A stretch of 39,626 nt of DNA from an uncultured Collinsella sp. (GTDB lineage: Bacteria > Actinomycetota > Coriobacteriia > Coriobacteriales > Coriobacteriaceae). The notes under the pieces are model-generated. The model did not search any database. It had not been told where the DNA came from and saw only the letters and a program-made list of their open reading frames with translations. Shown here in pieces: positions 14,402 to 21,940 of the stretch (position 1 is its first letter; the number at the start of each line of letters is the position of its first letter). The stretch is from the NCBI GenBank assembly GCA_958348565.1, contig CATVZP010000010.1:1-39626 (forward strand), written 5' to 3'. Made by a program: the position numbers and the translations under genes.

Positions 14402-14535
14402 GTTGCGGCGTTTTACCAAACGCCGCAACTGCTCGACGCTGCGCGCCGCCCAGGACGACAATTTGTCATTCAAAAGGCGAGACATGACCAGAAGGTCTAT
14501 GCCTCGCCTTTTTCATGCCAACTTGTTCGTCCTGG
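14402..14535. repeat. Structured intergenic element, copy 2
   Basis: A 12-bp hairpin GTTGCGGCGTTT / AAACGCCGCAAC (14402-14429), an outer stem CCAGGACGA (14450-14458) / TCGTCCTGG (14527-14535), and an enclosed terminator. Compared with copy 1 (10156-10289), A-T in stem 1 has become G-C, and G-C in the outer stem has become A-T, with both arms changed in each case. It starts 3 nt after the lipoprotein stop. Confidence 0.85.
14472..14513 (+). terminator. Intrinsic terminator after lipoprotein gene
   Basis: AAAAGGCGAGACAT (14472-14485) pairs with ATGCCTCGCCTTTT (14499-14512) with one mismatch, ending in T5. It is the counterpart of the pyrE terminator. Confidence 0.82.
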
Positions 14536-14577
14536 ACGTCGCTCGCTGTCCGTCCTCTACCTGCGGCGTTGCCATGG

Positions 14578-14673
14578 TAGTCATTGGGGACGTTCTTAAA
14601 TGACTAGTCAAAAGGGACACTCTTGCGGCACTTGGGGACGTTCCTTTTCTGCCGACAGTTGGGGGCACTCCTT
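14578..14673. repeat. Tandem GGGAC-loop units (copies F, G and degenerate units)
   Basis: Copy F has stem TAGTCATT (14578-14585) / AATGACTA (14599-14606) around GGGGACGTTCTTA. Copy G has CGGCA (14626-14630) / TGCCG (14650-14654) around a loop containing GGGGACGTTCCTT (14634-14646). Loop-like 13-mers without clear stems occur at 14612-14624 and 14661-14673. Loop starts are 22-27 nt apart. Confidence 0.65.
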
Positions 14674-14696
14674 GCACCAGCGCTGCATCGAATGCT

Positions 14697-14869
14697 CGGG
14701 AAAATGCGAGCCGGTTTTTGGGCGAATAATGGGTTGCGGTTTCCGGATGGGATGGGTTGCGGAAAGTGCGACCCGGAATATTGCTCTGAAACGGGATGCC
14801 GTTTCCCCGACGCGCCTCAAACGGAAAGCGCATCCCATTCCGGAGCTCCAAAACGGGATGCGCTTTCCG
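14697..14869. repeat. 62-nt-period inverted-repeat array 1
   Basis: 16-nt arms occur at 14730-14745 (left), 14760-14775 (right), 14792-14807 (left), 14822-14837 (right) and 14854-14869 (left, unpaired), with a degenerate right arm at about 14697-14713. Left arms have the form YGGGNTGCNNTTTCCS; right arms are CGGAAAGNGCNNCCCR. Loops between paired arms are 14 nt, gaps between units 16 nt, and the period is exactly 62 nt. It lies between the convergent lipoprotein and HAD phosphatase genes. No coding frame explains it. Confidence 0.85.
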
Positions 14870-14909
14870 CGTGGAAGAATTGTCGCAGCTACGTTAAGCG
14901 GCGGCTCCG

Positions 14910-15578
14910 CTATTCGCCCAGCACCAGTGCTACGAGCTCTGCCTGGGTGTCTGCCACGTAGTCGGCGCCGGCAGCCTCCAGCTCTGCGCGGCCGCGGAAG
15001 CCCCAGCTGACGCCCGCGCTCTTAAGGCCGGCGTTGTGGCCGGTCAGAACATCGACATTCGAATCGCCCACATAGAGCGTGGTTGCCGGATCGGCGCCCA
15101 GCTCCTTCATCACATGCAGCGTGACGGGTGCCTCGGGCTTGGGCGGAAATGCGTCCACACGGCCCTGCACCAGCGCAAAGCACTCGGAACCAAAATACTT
15201 CTCGATAAGCGGGGCTGCCGAAATATGATCCTTGTTGGTGAGCACGGCAAGCTGAACGCCCGCAGCGCGCAGACGGTCGAGCATCTCAATCGTGCCGGCG
15301 TAGGGAGCGGTGTGGTCCTCCTTGTGCTCGCCGTAGTAAGCCCTAAACTCGGCAAGCGTCTGCTCAAACATGCGGCCGTCGCCCGCGTACTCGGCGGGCA
15401 TAAAGCGCTCGACCAGCTTAAGCATGCCGTTTCCCACCTTGTAGCGGTACTCGTCCACGGCAAACGTGGGCCAGCCGTGCATCTCGCAGGTGTGGTTGCC
15501 GGCGGCCGCCAGGTCCTCGAGCGTGTTGAGGATGGTGCCGTCCAGGTCAAAGATCACATGGGAAAAAGCTGCTGCCAT
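14910..15578 (-). CDS. HAD-superfamily hydrolase, phosphoglycolate phosphatase-like
   Basis: A 222-aa phosphatase. Motif I FDLDGTILNT (nucleophile Asp11, acid Asp13) is near the N-terminus. An alpha-helical cap follows, then motif II AVLTNKDH (Thr/Asn), motif III Lys in PPKPEAP, and motif IV YVGDSNVDV. This is the Gph/PGP subfamily layout, so 2-phosphoglycolate or a similar small phosphomonoester is the likely substrate. The start at 15578 has GGGAG 5 nt upstream; the ATG at 15593 has none. It is the last gene of the minus-strand hyp run, 125 nt after hypE, and may be co-transcribed or independent. A role in hydrogenase maturation is not implied by sequence. Confidence 0.85.
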   Translation of the reverse strand: MAAAFSHVIFDLDGTILNTLEDLAAAGNHTCEMHGWPTFAVDEYRYKVGNGMLKLVERFMPAEYAGDGRMFEQTLAEFRAYYGEHKEDHTAPYAGTIEMLDRLRAAGVQLAVLTNKDHISAAPLIEKYFGSECFALVQGRVDAFPPKPEAPVTLHVMKELGADPATTLYVGDSNVDVLTGHNAGLKSAGVSWGFRGRAELEAAGADYVADTQAELVALVLGE

Positions 15579-15702
15579 GAAAGCTCCCGTCATTGGGTTT
15601 CAAAACGCACATCATAATACTGGGCTTCCGCGTTGGGCACGCTTGGAATCTGAACATCTCCAGGGATATCAAGCCACATCGCGCCGACCGCGCGATACCG
15701 CC

Positions 15703-16737
15703 CTAGCAAATTCTCGGTAACTGCTCTCCCACGAGCATGTCGAGGATGCGGGTCGATCCCCAGCCGGTGCGTACGCGCACGACGGGTCGAGCGCCCTCGG
15801 CAAGCGGCAGCACGCGACCGATGATGGCGGCGTTCTCGCCGTAGCGGGCGGCGCGCATGGCCGCCAGCGCGGCATCGGCCTGTTCGGCCGGCACCACGGC
15901 GACCATCTTGCCCTCGTTTGCTACCTGCAGAACGTCGTAGCCGAGCATCTCGCAGGCGGCCTGCACGTCGGGGCGCACGGGCACGGCATCCTCGTCGATC
16001 TCCATGGCAACGCCGCTGGCCTGGGCAAACTCGTTGAGCGTGGATGCCAGGCCACCGCGCGTGGGGTCGCGGAAGCAGCGGGTGTCGGGGGCGGCGGCGA
16101 GCACGTCGGCAATCAGGTGGTTGAGCGGCGCGGCATCGCTTTCGATCGTGCTTGAAAACGCCAAGCCCTCGCGTTGGCTCATGATGGCGATGCCGTGGTC
16201 GCCCAGTGTACCCGAGACCAAGATGGCATCGCCGGGCTGGCAGTTTGCACCGCTGAGCGCTACGCCCGCGGGCACTTCGCCCACGCCGGCGGTATTGATG
16301 TAGACGCCGTCGGCGCCGCCGCGCTCGACCACCTTGGTGTCGCCGGTGATAATCTTCACACCTGCCTCATGTGCCGTTTCGGCCATGGTCTGCACAATCT
16401 GGCGCAGCTTGTCCATGGGATAGCCCTCTTCGAGGATAAAGCCGCATGAGAGGTAGCGCACGTTGGCGCCCGAGGTCGCGACGTCGTTGACGGTTCCGCA
16501 TACAGCGAGGCGGCCGATATTGCCGCCGGGGAAGAACTGCGGCGTTACCACAAAGCTGTCGGTCGACATGGCGATTCGCCCGCTTGCGGGCAGCGTAGCG
16601 ACGCCGGCGTCGTTGCCCTCGAGCAGCTCGGGCGACCCAAAGGCATCCAGAAAGACCTCATCGATAATGCGCTTCATCATCTGGCCGCCGGAGCCGTGGC
16701 CCAGCAGGACAGTGCTATCGGTGGCAGTACGGGACAT
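15703..16737 (-). CDS. hypE: Hydrogenase maturation protein HypE (carbamoyl dehydratase)
   Basis: A 344-aa protein of the PurM/AIR-synthase fold. With HypF it converts a carbamoyl group on its own C-terminal cysteine into thiocyanate, the source of the CN ligands of [NiFe] hydrogenase. The N-terminal GHGSGGQMMKRII, the NDAGVA and TDSFVV motifs, and the ITGDTKVVERG stretch are typical. The protein ends in PRIC, placing the essential cysteine at the last residue. The start at 16737 follows TTGGAG with an 8-nt spacer; an in-frame ATG at 16770 lacks a site. It is separated from hypD by 213 nt that hold two strong stem-loops, so its level may be set separately. Confidence 0.95.
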   Translation of the reverse strand: MSRTATDSTVLLGHGSGGQMMKRIIDEVFLDAFGSPELLEGNDAGVATLPASGRIAMSTDSFVVTPQFFPGGNIGRLAVCGTVNDVATSGANVRYLSCGFILEEGYPMDKLRQIVQTMAETAHEAGVKIITGDTKVVERGGADGVYINTAGVGEVPAGVALSGANCQPGDAILVSGTLGDHGIAIMSQREGLAFSSTIESDAAPLNHLIADVLAAAPDTRCFRDPTRGGLASTLNEFAQASGVAMEIDEDAVPVRPDVQAACEMLGYDVLQVANEGKMVAVVPAEQADAALAAMRAARYGENAAIIGRVLPLAEGARPVVRVRTGWGSTRILDMLVGEQLPRIC

Positions 16738-16812
16738 ATCGAAAACTCCAATCGTGGGTGGAATCGGCAATAGCCGAGTGTGGCAGAATCGATGTTAAGT
16801 AAAAGTCAGCGA

Positions 16813-16910
16813 GCGCCATTCAGACGAAGTGAGTTGCCTTGAAAGAGGAGGCTGCTGGGCTTTTGCCCGCAGCCGACGATTGAAAGGCAAATCGCTCGCC
16901 TGAATGGTGC
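16813..16910. repeat. Long stem-loop between hypD and hypE
   Basis: GCGCCATTCAG (16813-16823) pairs with CTGAATGGTGC (16900-16910). The pairing continues inward imperfectly (TTGCCTT at 16834-16840 with AAGGCAA at 16884-16890) and ends in a terminal hairpin GGCTGC-T-GGGC / GCCCGCAGCC (16850-16874). The whole forms a ~98-nt extended hairpin in the hyp transcript. There is no T-run on the minus strand. Confidence 0.65.
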
Positions 16911-16924
16911 GCAGCGTCGGCCGG

Positions 16925-16948
16925 TCCGCCGTTCGTTAGAACGGCGGA
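16925..16948. repeat. Perfect hairpin just after hypD
   Basis: TCCGCCGTTC (16925-16934) and GAACGGCGGA (16939-16948) with a 4-nt loop, 2 nt beyond the hypD stop. It could stabilise the hypFCD message 3' end. No U-tract follows on the minus strand. Confidence 0.6.
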
Positions 16949-16950
16949 AC

Positions 16951-18066
16951 CTAGCAGTCGCGGTAACGGTAGTACGCCGCGCAGCTGCCTTCGGAGCTCA
17001 CCATGCACGGGCCGACGGGGTGTTCGGGTGTGCATGCGTGGCCAAAGAGCGGGCAGTCGCTCGGCGTGATGGCACCGCGCAGCACGTCGCCGCAGCGGCA
17101 CCCGCGTGGCTCGACCGTCGGTTCGATGGGCACGTCAAAGCGGGCGCCGGCATCAAAGCGCGCGAATTCGGGTCGGATGGAAAGGCCCGAGTTGGCAATC
17201 GGTCCCAGCCCGCGCCACGTGGTATCGCACGGCTCAAATACCTGGTCGACCAGCTGGCGCGCTACGGGATTGCCGCCTGCATTGACGCCACGGCGGTAGG
17301 CGATGTCGATTGCGGGCCTGTTCTCGACAACCATCTGGACCAGCATGCAGATGCCCTGCAGGATATCGACCGGCTCAAACCCGGTGACTACGCCCGGGGT
17401 CTCGAACTCATCGACCAAAAACCCAAAGGGCGCCAGGCCTGTGATGGTAGCAACGTGACCAGGCAGGATAAAGCCGTCGATGGTCGTCTCGGGGTCGTTG
17501 GAGATCGCGCGCAGAGCCGGCGGCGTGGTCTTGTGAGCGCAGTAGACCGAGAAGTTCTGGAGCCCGCGCGCGTCGGCCTCCAGGATAGCGGCGGCAATGG
17601 TGGGCGTTGTGGTCTCAAAGCCGACGCCCATAAAGATGACCGGGCGTTCGGGATTTTGCTCGGCAATGTCGAGTGCGTCGAGCGGAGAGTAGACGATGCG
17701 GATGTCGCGCCCCGCCGCCTTTTGCGCGGCAAGCGAGGTGGACGATCCAGGCACGCGCATCATGTCGCCAAAGGTGGCGATGATGGCGCCGTCCATGTTG
17801 GAAAGCGCGATTGCGTGATCGATGTCGCGGTTGGCGGTGACGCAAACGGGGCATCCCGGGCCGCTTAGCAGTTTGAGTCCCGTCGGCATAATGGAGCGAA
17901 AGCCATAGCGGCCAATGCTCACGGTATGCGTACCGCAGACTTCCATAAGGTTGATGCTGCGGTTGCCGACAAGCTCATGAATACGATCGATGAGCTCGCG
18001 AGCCAGCTTGGGGTCGCGAAATGCCGAAAAGTCGATACCGGAGCGAACCGGCTGCACCGCCGCCAC
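16951..18066 (-). CDS. hypD: Hydrogenase maturation protein HypD
   Basis: A 371-aa iron-sulfur protein that, with HypC, builds the Fe(CN)2CO group of [NiFe] hydrogenase. Seen: MEVCGTHT, GPGCPVCVT, FMGVGFETTTPT, GFILPGHV, and a C-terminal Cys cluster (GCRCGDVL, DCPLFGHAC, GPCMVSSEGSC), which provides the [4Fe-4S] ligands and redox cysteines. Length matches the family (~370). Translation starts with GTG at 18066, and the hypC stop TAG overlaps it by one base (TAGTG), so the two are translationally coupled. The gene lies in the order hypF-hypC-hypD-hypE. Confidence 0.96.
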   Translation of the reverse strand: MAAVQPVRSGIDFSAFRDPKLARELIDRIHELVGNRSINLMEVCGTHTVSIGRYGFRSIMPTGLKLLSGPGCPVCVTANRDIDHAIALSNMDGAIIATFGDMMRVPGSSTSLAAQKAAGRDIRIVYSPLDALDIAEQNPERPVIFMGVGFETTTPTIAAAILEADARGLQNFSVYCAHKTTPPALRAISNDPETTIDGFILPGHVATITGLAPFGFLVDEFETPGVVTGFEPVDILQGICMLVQMVVENRPAIDIAYRRGVNAGGNPVARQLVDQVFEPCDTTWRGLGPIANSGLSIRPEFARFDAGARFDVPIEPTVEPRGCRCGDVLRGAITPSDCPLFGHACTPEHPVGPCMVSSEGSCAAYYRYRDC

Positions 18067-18326
18067 TAGTATGCCTCGGCCGGGTTGGTGGCGAGCTGGT
18101 CCTCTTCGGCCAGCTCGGTCATGGTATTGACGAGCTCGAGTGTCTCCTGGGCTTCCTGCTCGTCGACAATCTGAATGCCAAAGCCGGCGTGTACGAGAAC
18201 ATAGTCGCCGACCTGCGCCGTCGGCACGAGGCGCAGCGAAACGGGGCGCTCGATGCCCATCATGTCGACGGTCGCCTTAAGGTCGTCGTCGCGTTTGACC
18301 ACTTTACCGGGAACGGCAAGGCACAT
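18066..18326 (-). CDS. hypC: Hydrogenase assembly chaperone HypC
   Basis: An 86-aa chaperone of the HypC/HybG family. It begins MCLAVPGKV, with the essential Cys2 exposed after Met removal. The OB-like core contains VGDYVLVHAGFGIQIVDE, the family hallmark. It shuttles the Fe(CN)2CO group between HypD and the hydrogenase large subunit. AAGGGGA precedes the ATG by 5 nt. A 131-nt gap separates it from hypF and contains a 7-bp hairpin (18391-18409), leaving room for an internal promoter. It overlaps hypD by one base. Confidence 0.96.
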   Translation of the reverse strand: MCLAVPGKVVKRDDDLKATVDMMGIERPVSLRLVPTAQVGDYVLVHAGFGIQIVDEQEAQETLELVNTMTELAEEDQLATNPAEAY

Positions 18327-18457
18327 AATGTTCCCCTTTTATACGTTTTGCGCTGGATAGGCGCCTAATTACCCATCAGTTGATGGTAGCGCTCGCGGGA
18401 GTCGCGAGCAAACGCGTTACACCTGTGAGACGGCGGCGCGAAGGCTGGCAAAAAAGC

Positions 18458-20911
18458 CTATCGTGACGCCGTCTGCGCGAGGCGAGCGCGAGCGATGGCG
18501 GCCTGACCGTAGGCGATGCAGCCGTCGTTGGCGGGCACAACGTGGGGGACCAAGACGGCAAGACCCATGCTTTTGAGCTCGCGGGTGAGGAGCTGAAGCA
18601 AAAGCCGGTTCATGAACACACCGCCCGAGAGCGCGACGGTATCGAGGCCTTCGCGATCACAGGTCTCACACGCGATGTGGGTCGTAGCGTGCGTAATGGC
18701 GATGTGAAATCCGAGGGCGAGCCTGTCAGCTGGCGCGCCTGCCTCGATTCCATTCAGAAGAGCTTCGATGAGCGGTTGGGGGTCCAAGATGGGGGAGTCG
18801 TTGGCAGACGTGAGTGCGCCCGTATGATTGCCGTCGAGATGAACGGTCTTACCGCCGAGCGCGCGCCAGGCGGCGGCTTCGAGCTCTATGGCGGGTTCGC
18901 CCTCGTATGTTGCCTTGCCGCAGATTCCCAGAATCGCTGCCGCGGCATCAAAGAGACGTCCCATACTGCTGGTACGCGGGCTGTTGATGCCGCGCTCGAT
19001 CATCGTAGTCGTGATGCTGCGCGTCTGCTCGTCGAGGGTGCCCAATAGCCCCGCGGCACCCGGGTGCTCGAGCAGGCCGAGCTCGCTCAGCAGGGCAAAG
19101 GCATTGCGCCGGGCATCGCGCACGGATGCGGCACCGCCTGGCAGCGCCCAGGTGCGCAGGTGCGCGGCGCGTTCAAAATCGGCAAGGCCGGCGACAAGGA
19201 ACTCGCCGCCCCAAATGGTTCCGTCGGTGCCCGCCCCCGTGCCATCAAAGGCAATGCCGAGGACGCGTGCGTCGGTTGTAAGCTGGCCCGCGGCGATAGC
19301 CTCGGCCATTACGCTGGCGATATGCGCATGATGATGTTGAACCTCAACAAGCGGCATGCCCTGTTCTTGCGCCTGCTCGCGCGCCCACTGGCTCGATAGA
19401 TAGCTGGGGTGCAGGTCGCAGGCCAGCGCGGCGGGCGTCAAGTCAAAGAGAGCTTCCAAGCGCGTGCGCGCGGCGTTCCAGGCATCGAAGGTCTCGCCGT
19501 TTTCGACATCGCCAATATGCTGTGACACAAAACAGGTTGCCTCACCGTTCGTCCCTTCACGCGTGAGCGCGATCGTTGCCTTTTGCTGTGGGCCGCAGGC
19601 GAGCACGCACGGCGCGACGGCGTCGAGCGTCGGCAACGTCAGCGGCTGCGGCGCATATCCGCGAGCGCGGCGCACGGGCATAACGACCCCACCGACCACG
19701 CGTACCACGGAGTCGTCGTAGCGTGAGAGAATCGCACGGTCGTTGCCGAGCAGGGCGTCGGCAATGCCGACGGCAACGAGGTGTTCCCAAGCAAGGCCGT
19801 CATCAGTTTCGATAGGTTCCTCGCTCAGGTTTCCGCTGGTCATGACGAGTGCGTGCAAACCGCGGACTTCTGCCGCGGCAAGCAGCAGATGCTGAAGCGG
19901 CGTATAGGGGAGCATGACGCCGAGCTCGGGTAGATCGTGCGCGACGGATGGCGCGAGTGTAAGGGCGTCGGGGGAATCTCCCTCGCCAACAGCACACCGG
20001 CGCAACAGCACGATGGGGCGGATGCTGCCGGCCAGCACTCCGCGCTCGGCATCATCGACGTGGCACAGGCGTTCAGTATCGGCAAGGCTGCGCACCATAA
20101 CGGCAAGCGGTTTGTTGCTGCGGCGCTTGCGACGGCGCAGCTCGACCACCGCCTGCTCATTGGCGGCGTTGCAGGCCAGATGGAATCCGCCCAGGCCCTT
20201 GATGGCGACAATACCGCCGCTGGCCAGCAGCTCGACACAGCGGTCAATAATGGCATCGCTGGTTTCGCGCGTGCTGCCGACGGCTGGAGTCGCCCCCGAG
20301 CCCCCGAGCTCCATGTCGCCCGCCGCCTCGCGCCAGGTAATATGTGGCCCGCAGTCAAAGCAGGCATCGGGCTGCGCATGAAAGCGCCGGTCAAGCGGGT
20401 CGCCATACTCTGCGGCGCACTCGGGGCACATGGGAAAGCAATCCATCGACGTGGCCGCTCGGTCATAAGGCAGCGACCGGATGATGGTAAAGCGCGGCCC
20501 GCAGTTGGTGCAGTTGATAAAGGGGTAGTGATAGCGTCGGTCGGCGGGGTCGAACAGTTCGCGCAGGCAGTCGTCACAGGTGGCGATATCGGGGGAGATG
20601 AGCGTCGTGTGCACGGTCTGATCCTGCGACGCTACGATACGAAAGGCCTGCTCATCGTCGGCATCCCAAGTGTCGGGCTTCAGGTCTGCAACAGCGACAT
20701 GCTCAACGCGGGCCGCGGCAGGCGCGTGCTTCGACAGCGCGGCGACAAAGCCGTCGAGTGCCTCGACCGAAGCATGCGCCTCGATGTGCACGCCATCGCC
20801 CGCGTTGAGCACCCAGCCGCAAATGCCATGCGCCATAGCCTCGCGATACACAAATGGCCGCATGCCAACGCCCTGCACAATGCCCGTCACGTGAATATGC
20901 ACATGCCGCAT
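18458..20911 (-). CDS. hypF: Carbamoyltransferase HypF
   Basis: An 817-aa multidomain enzyme that makes carbamoyl-adenylate from carbamoyl phosphate and transfers the carbamoyl to HypE. Domains in order: acylphosphatase (residues ~1-90, HVTGIVQGVGMRPFVYR); two zinc fingers (CDDCLREL with NCTNCGPR, then CPECAAEY with CFDCGPH, ~110-185); YrdC-like domain (~215-400, IKGLGGFHLACNA); and a Kae1-like C-terminal domain with HHHAHIASVMAE, DGTGAGTDGTIWGGE and ALSGGVFMNR. The start at 20911 has AAGGAGGG 4 nt upstream; the in-frame extension to 21139 overlaps nikR and is not conserved. The length is slightly above E. coli HypF (750). Confidence 0.95.
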   Translation of the reverse strand: MRHVHIHVTGIVQGVGMRPFVYREAMAHGICGWVLNAGDGVHIEAHASVEALDGFVAALSKHAPAAARVEHVAVADLKPDTWDADDEQAFRIVASQDQTVHTTLISPDIATCDDCLRELFDPADRRYHYPFINCTNCGPRFTIIRSLPYDRAATSMDCFPMCPECAAEYGDPLDRRFHAQPDACFDCGPHITWREAAGDMELGGSGATPAVGSTRETSDAIIDRCVELLASGGIVAIKGLGGFHLACNAANEQAVVELRRRKRRSNKPLAVMVRSLADTERLCHVDDAERGVLAGSIRPIVLLRRCAVGEGDSPDALTLAPSVAHDLPELGVMLPYTPLQHLLLAAAEVRGLHALVMTSGNLSEEPIETDDGLAWEHLVAVGIADALLGNDRAILSRYDDSVVRVVGGVVMPVRRARGYAPQPLTLPTLDAVAPCVLACGPQQKATIALTREGTNGEATCFVSQHIGDVENGETFDAWNAARTRLEALFDLTPAALACDLHPSYLSSQWAREQAQEQGMPLVEVQHHHAHIASVMAEAIAAGQLTTDARVLGIAFDGTGAGTDGTIWGGEFLVAGLADFERAAHLRTWALPGGAASVRDARRNAFALLSELGLLEHPGAAGLLGTLDEQTRSITTTMIERGINSPRTSSMGRLFDAAAAILGICGKATYEGEPAIELEAAAWRALGGKTVHLDGNHTGALTSANDSPILDPQPLIEALLNGIEAGAPADRLALGFHIAITHATTHIACETCDREGLDTVALSGGVFMNRLLLQLLTRELKSMGLAVLVPHVVPANDGCIAYGQAAIARARLAQTASR

Positions 20912-20927
20912 GCGACCCTCCTTCATT

Positions 20928-20940
20928 AAAACCTGTCCCT
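20928..20940 (-). repeat. Degenerate GGGAC-loop unit
   Basis: Read on the minus strand, the 13-mer AGGGACAGGTTTT matches the loop of copy E at 12 of 13 positions. Flanking bases give only a poor stem. It lies between nikR and the hypF ribosome-binding site. Confidence 0.4.
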
Positions 20941-20969
20941 TTATGGCAGGTGCGCTGCGGGAAATCCCG

Positions 20970-21470
20970 TTACAGCCCCAGGCTTTGCTTGGTGGCGGCG
21001 CAGGTGAGCTCGCCGTGCTTAACGCCGCGCAGCCCCAGCAACCGGTCCGCCAGCTCGTAGACGCGTTTGCCGCGACCCTTGAGCGCAAGAATCTCCAGGC
21101 AGTTGTGGTGGTCCAGATGCACGTGCATGGTCGAGACAATCTCGTCGGTGTAGTCGTGCTGCACCTCGTCCAGACGGCGCGTCAGATCGCCGGTATGGTG
21201 GTCATAGATCATGGTGAGCGAACCGATGACCTGCTCGTCGGGCGTGCGCATCTGCTCCTTGGCGATCGAGGCGCGAATCAGATCGCGTACGGCCTCGGAA
21301 CGGTTGGCCACGTCACCGCGGCGCGCGATCTGCTCGTCAAAGCGGCGCAGCAGGTCGTCGGGCGCGGTGACCGAAAAGCGGACCAGCTCGGAGCTGGAGC
21401 CGCTGCAACGGCAGCTCGCATCGTCGTCCGCACCGTAAGCGTGCGCGTGCGCGTGCTCGTGCTCGGCCAC
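20970..21470 (-). CDS. nikR: Nickel-responsive regulator NikR
   Basis: A 166-aa ribbon-helix-helix repressor. The DNA-binding domain begins at ELVRFSVTAPDDLLRRFDEQ (residues ~28-47). The C-terminal ACT-like domain carries the nickel ligands: a His in VQHDY, then MHVHLDHHNCLEI (His, His and Cys equivalent to E. coli His87, His89, Cys95). Unusually, ~27 residues precede the ribbon, with HEHAHAHAYG and two Cys (SCRCSG), an extra metal-binding tail. It starts with GTG at 21470, one base after the stop of the 82-aa gene, so the two are coupled. It heads the hyp genes and probably adjusts them to nickel supply. I could not find a convincing NikR palindrome. Confidence 0.92.
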   Translation of the reverse strand: MAEHEHAHAHAYGADDDASCRCSGSSSELVRFSVTAPDDLLRRFDEQIARRGDVANRSEAVRDLIRASIAKEQMRTPDEQVIGSLTMIYDHHTGDLTRRLDEVQHDYTDEIVSTMHVHLDHHNCLEILALKGRGKRVYELADRLLGLRGVKHGELTCAATKQSLGL

Positions 21471-21471
21471 G

Positions 21472-21720
21472 TTACACCAGTTTCACAGAGCCGACGGAGT
21501 TATGATCTGCCTCGATGGCCTCCTCGTAGCCCTCGAGCGCATCGTGCGCCTCGTGCAGCGCAGACATGGCGGCCTCGAGCTTGGCGCCAATGCGCTCCAT
21601 GTCAAAGTTCTCGGTCGCATGCAGCAGCTGATGGCTCCACTCGTGAGCGAGCTCAATGGTGTCGTCGACCTGCTTGACGCTCATGGCAAGCTGGCTCATG
21701 TTCATTCCGACGTCATGCAT
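21472..21720 (-). CDS. Small helical protein, first gene of the nikR-hyp run
   Basis: An 82-aa acidic protein that I do not recognise. It starts MHDVGMNMSQLAMSVKQ, and almost the whole length is predicted helix by eye (heptad-like runs IELAHEWSHQLLHA and LEAAMSALHEAHDALEGYEEAIEA), suggesting a two- or three-helix bundle or coiled coil. Met and His residues are frequent for its size (six Met, seven His), which would suit metal binding, and Cys is absent. AAAGGAG lies 6 nt before the ATG. It is coupled to nikR (1-nt gap) and is the promoter-proximal gene of the nickel/hydrogenase unit, so a role in nickel handling or hydrogenase assembly is inferred from context only. Confidence 0.75.
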   Translation of the reverse strand: MHDVGMNMSQLAMSVKQVDDTIELAHEWSHQLLHATENFDMERIGAKLEAAMSALHEAHDALEGYEEAIEADHNSVGSVKLV

Positions 21721-21758
21721 GGGAATCTCCTTTTGTGCGGGGCGATATGGTGGTTCAG

Positions 21759-21764
21759 ATTCTA
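21759..21764 (-). promoter_or_regulatory. Candidate -10 of the nikR-hyp promoter
   Basis: On the minus strand TAGAAT lies 39 nt before the ATG of the 82-aa gene. No good -35 is present at 16-18 nt, so an activator or an extended -10 would be needed. Low certainty. Confidence 0.3.
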
Positions 21765-21786
21765 CTACGCCCGCCTTGGGCGCCGC

Positions 21787-21829
21787 CGCATAAGAAAACG
21801 GGTGCGAGTCCGTCTGACTCGCACCCGTT
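21787..21829 (-). terminator. Intrinsic terminator after trxA
   Basis: AACGGGTGCGAGTC (21797-21810) and GACTCGCACCCGTT (21816-21829) form a perfect 14-bp stem with a 5-nt loop. Reading the minus strand, it is followed by TTCTTAT. It ends the trxA transcript and insulates the nikR-hyp run. The 110 nt between it and trxA hold only a small 7-bp hairpin. Confidence 0.85.
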
Positions 21830-21940
21830 CACTGGGGGCTGTTTGTGTCTACCATACTATCCGTGGTCGCATGCCTTGCGTTTGGCACTCCGGCGAGCGG
21901 TGCGAAACCGCTCATGGACGGCAGACAAGTAACAAGCGTA

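Noticed and set aside
14600..15010. Open frames running through the 62-nt array 1 and the GGGAC units
   Set aside because: They exist only because the repeats are stop-poor; both strands are equally open, and no start has a ribosome site.
20912..21139. N-terminal extension of HypF
   Set aside because: The extension overlaps nikR in another frame, is not HypF-like, and the ATG at 20911 has a near-perfect Shine-Dalgarno.
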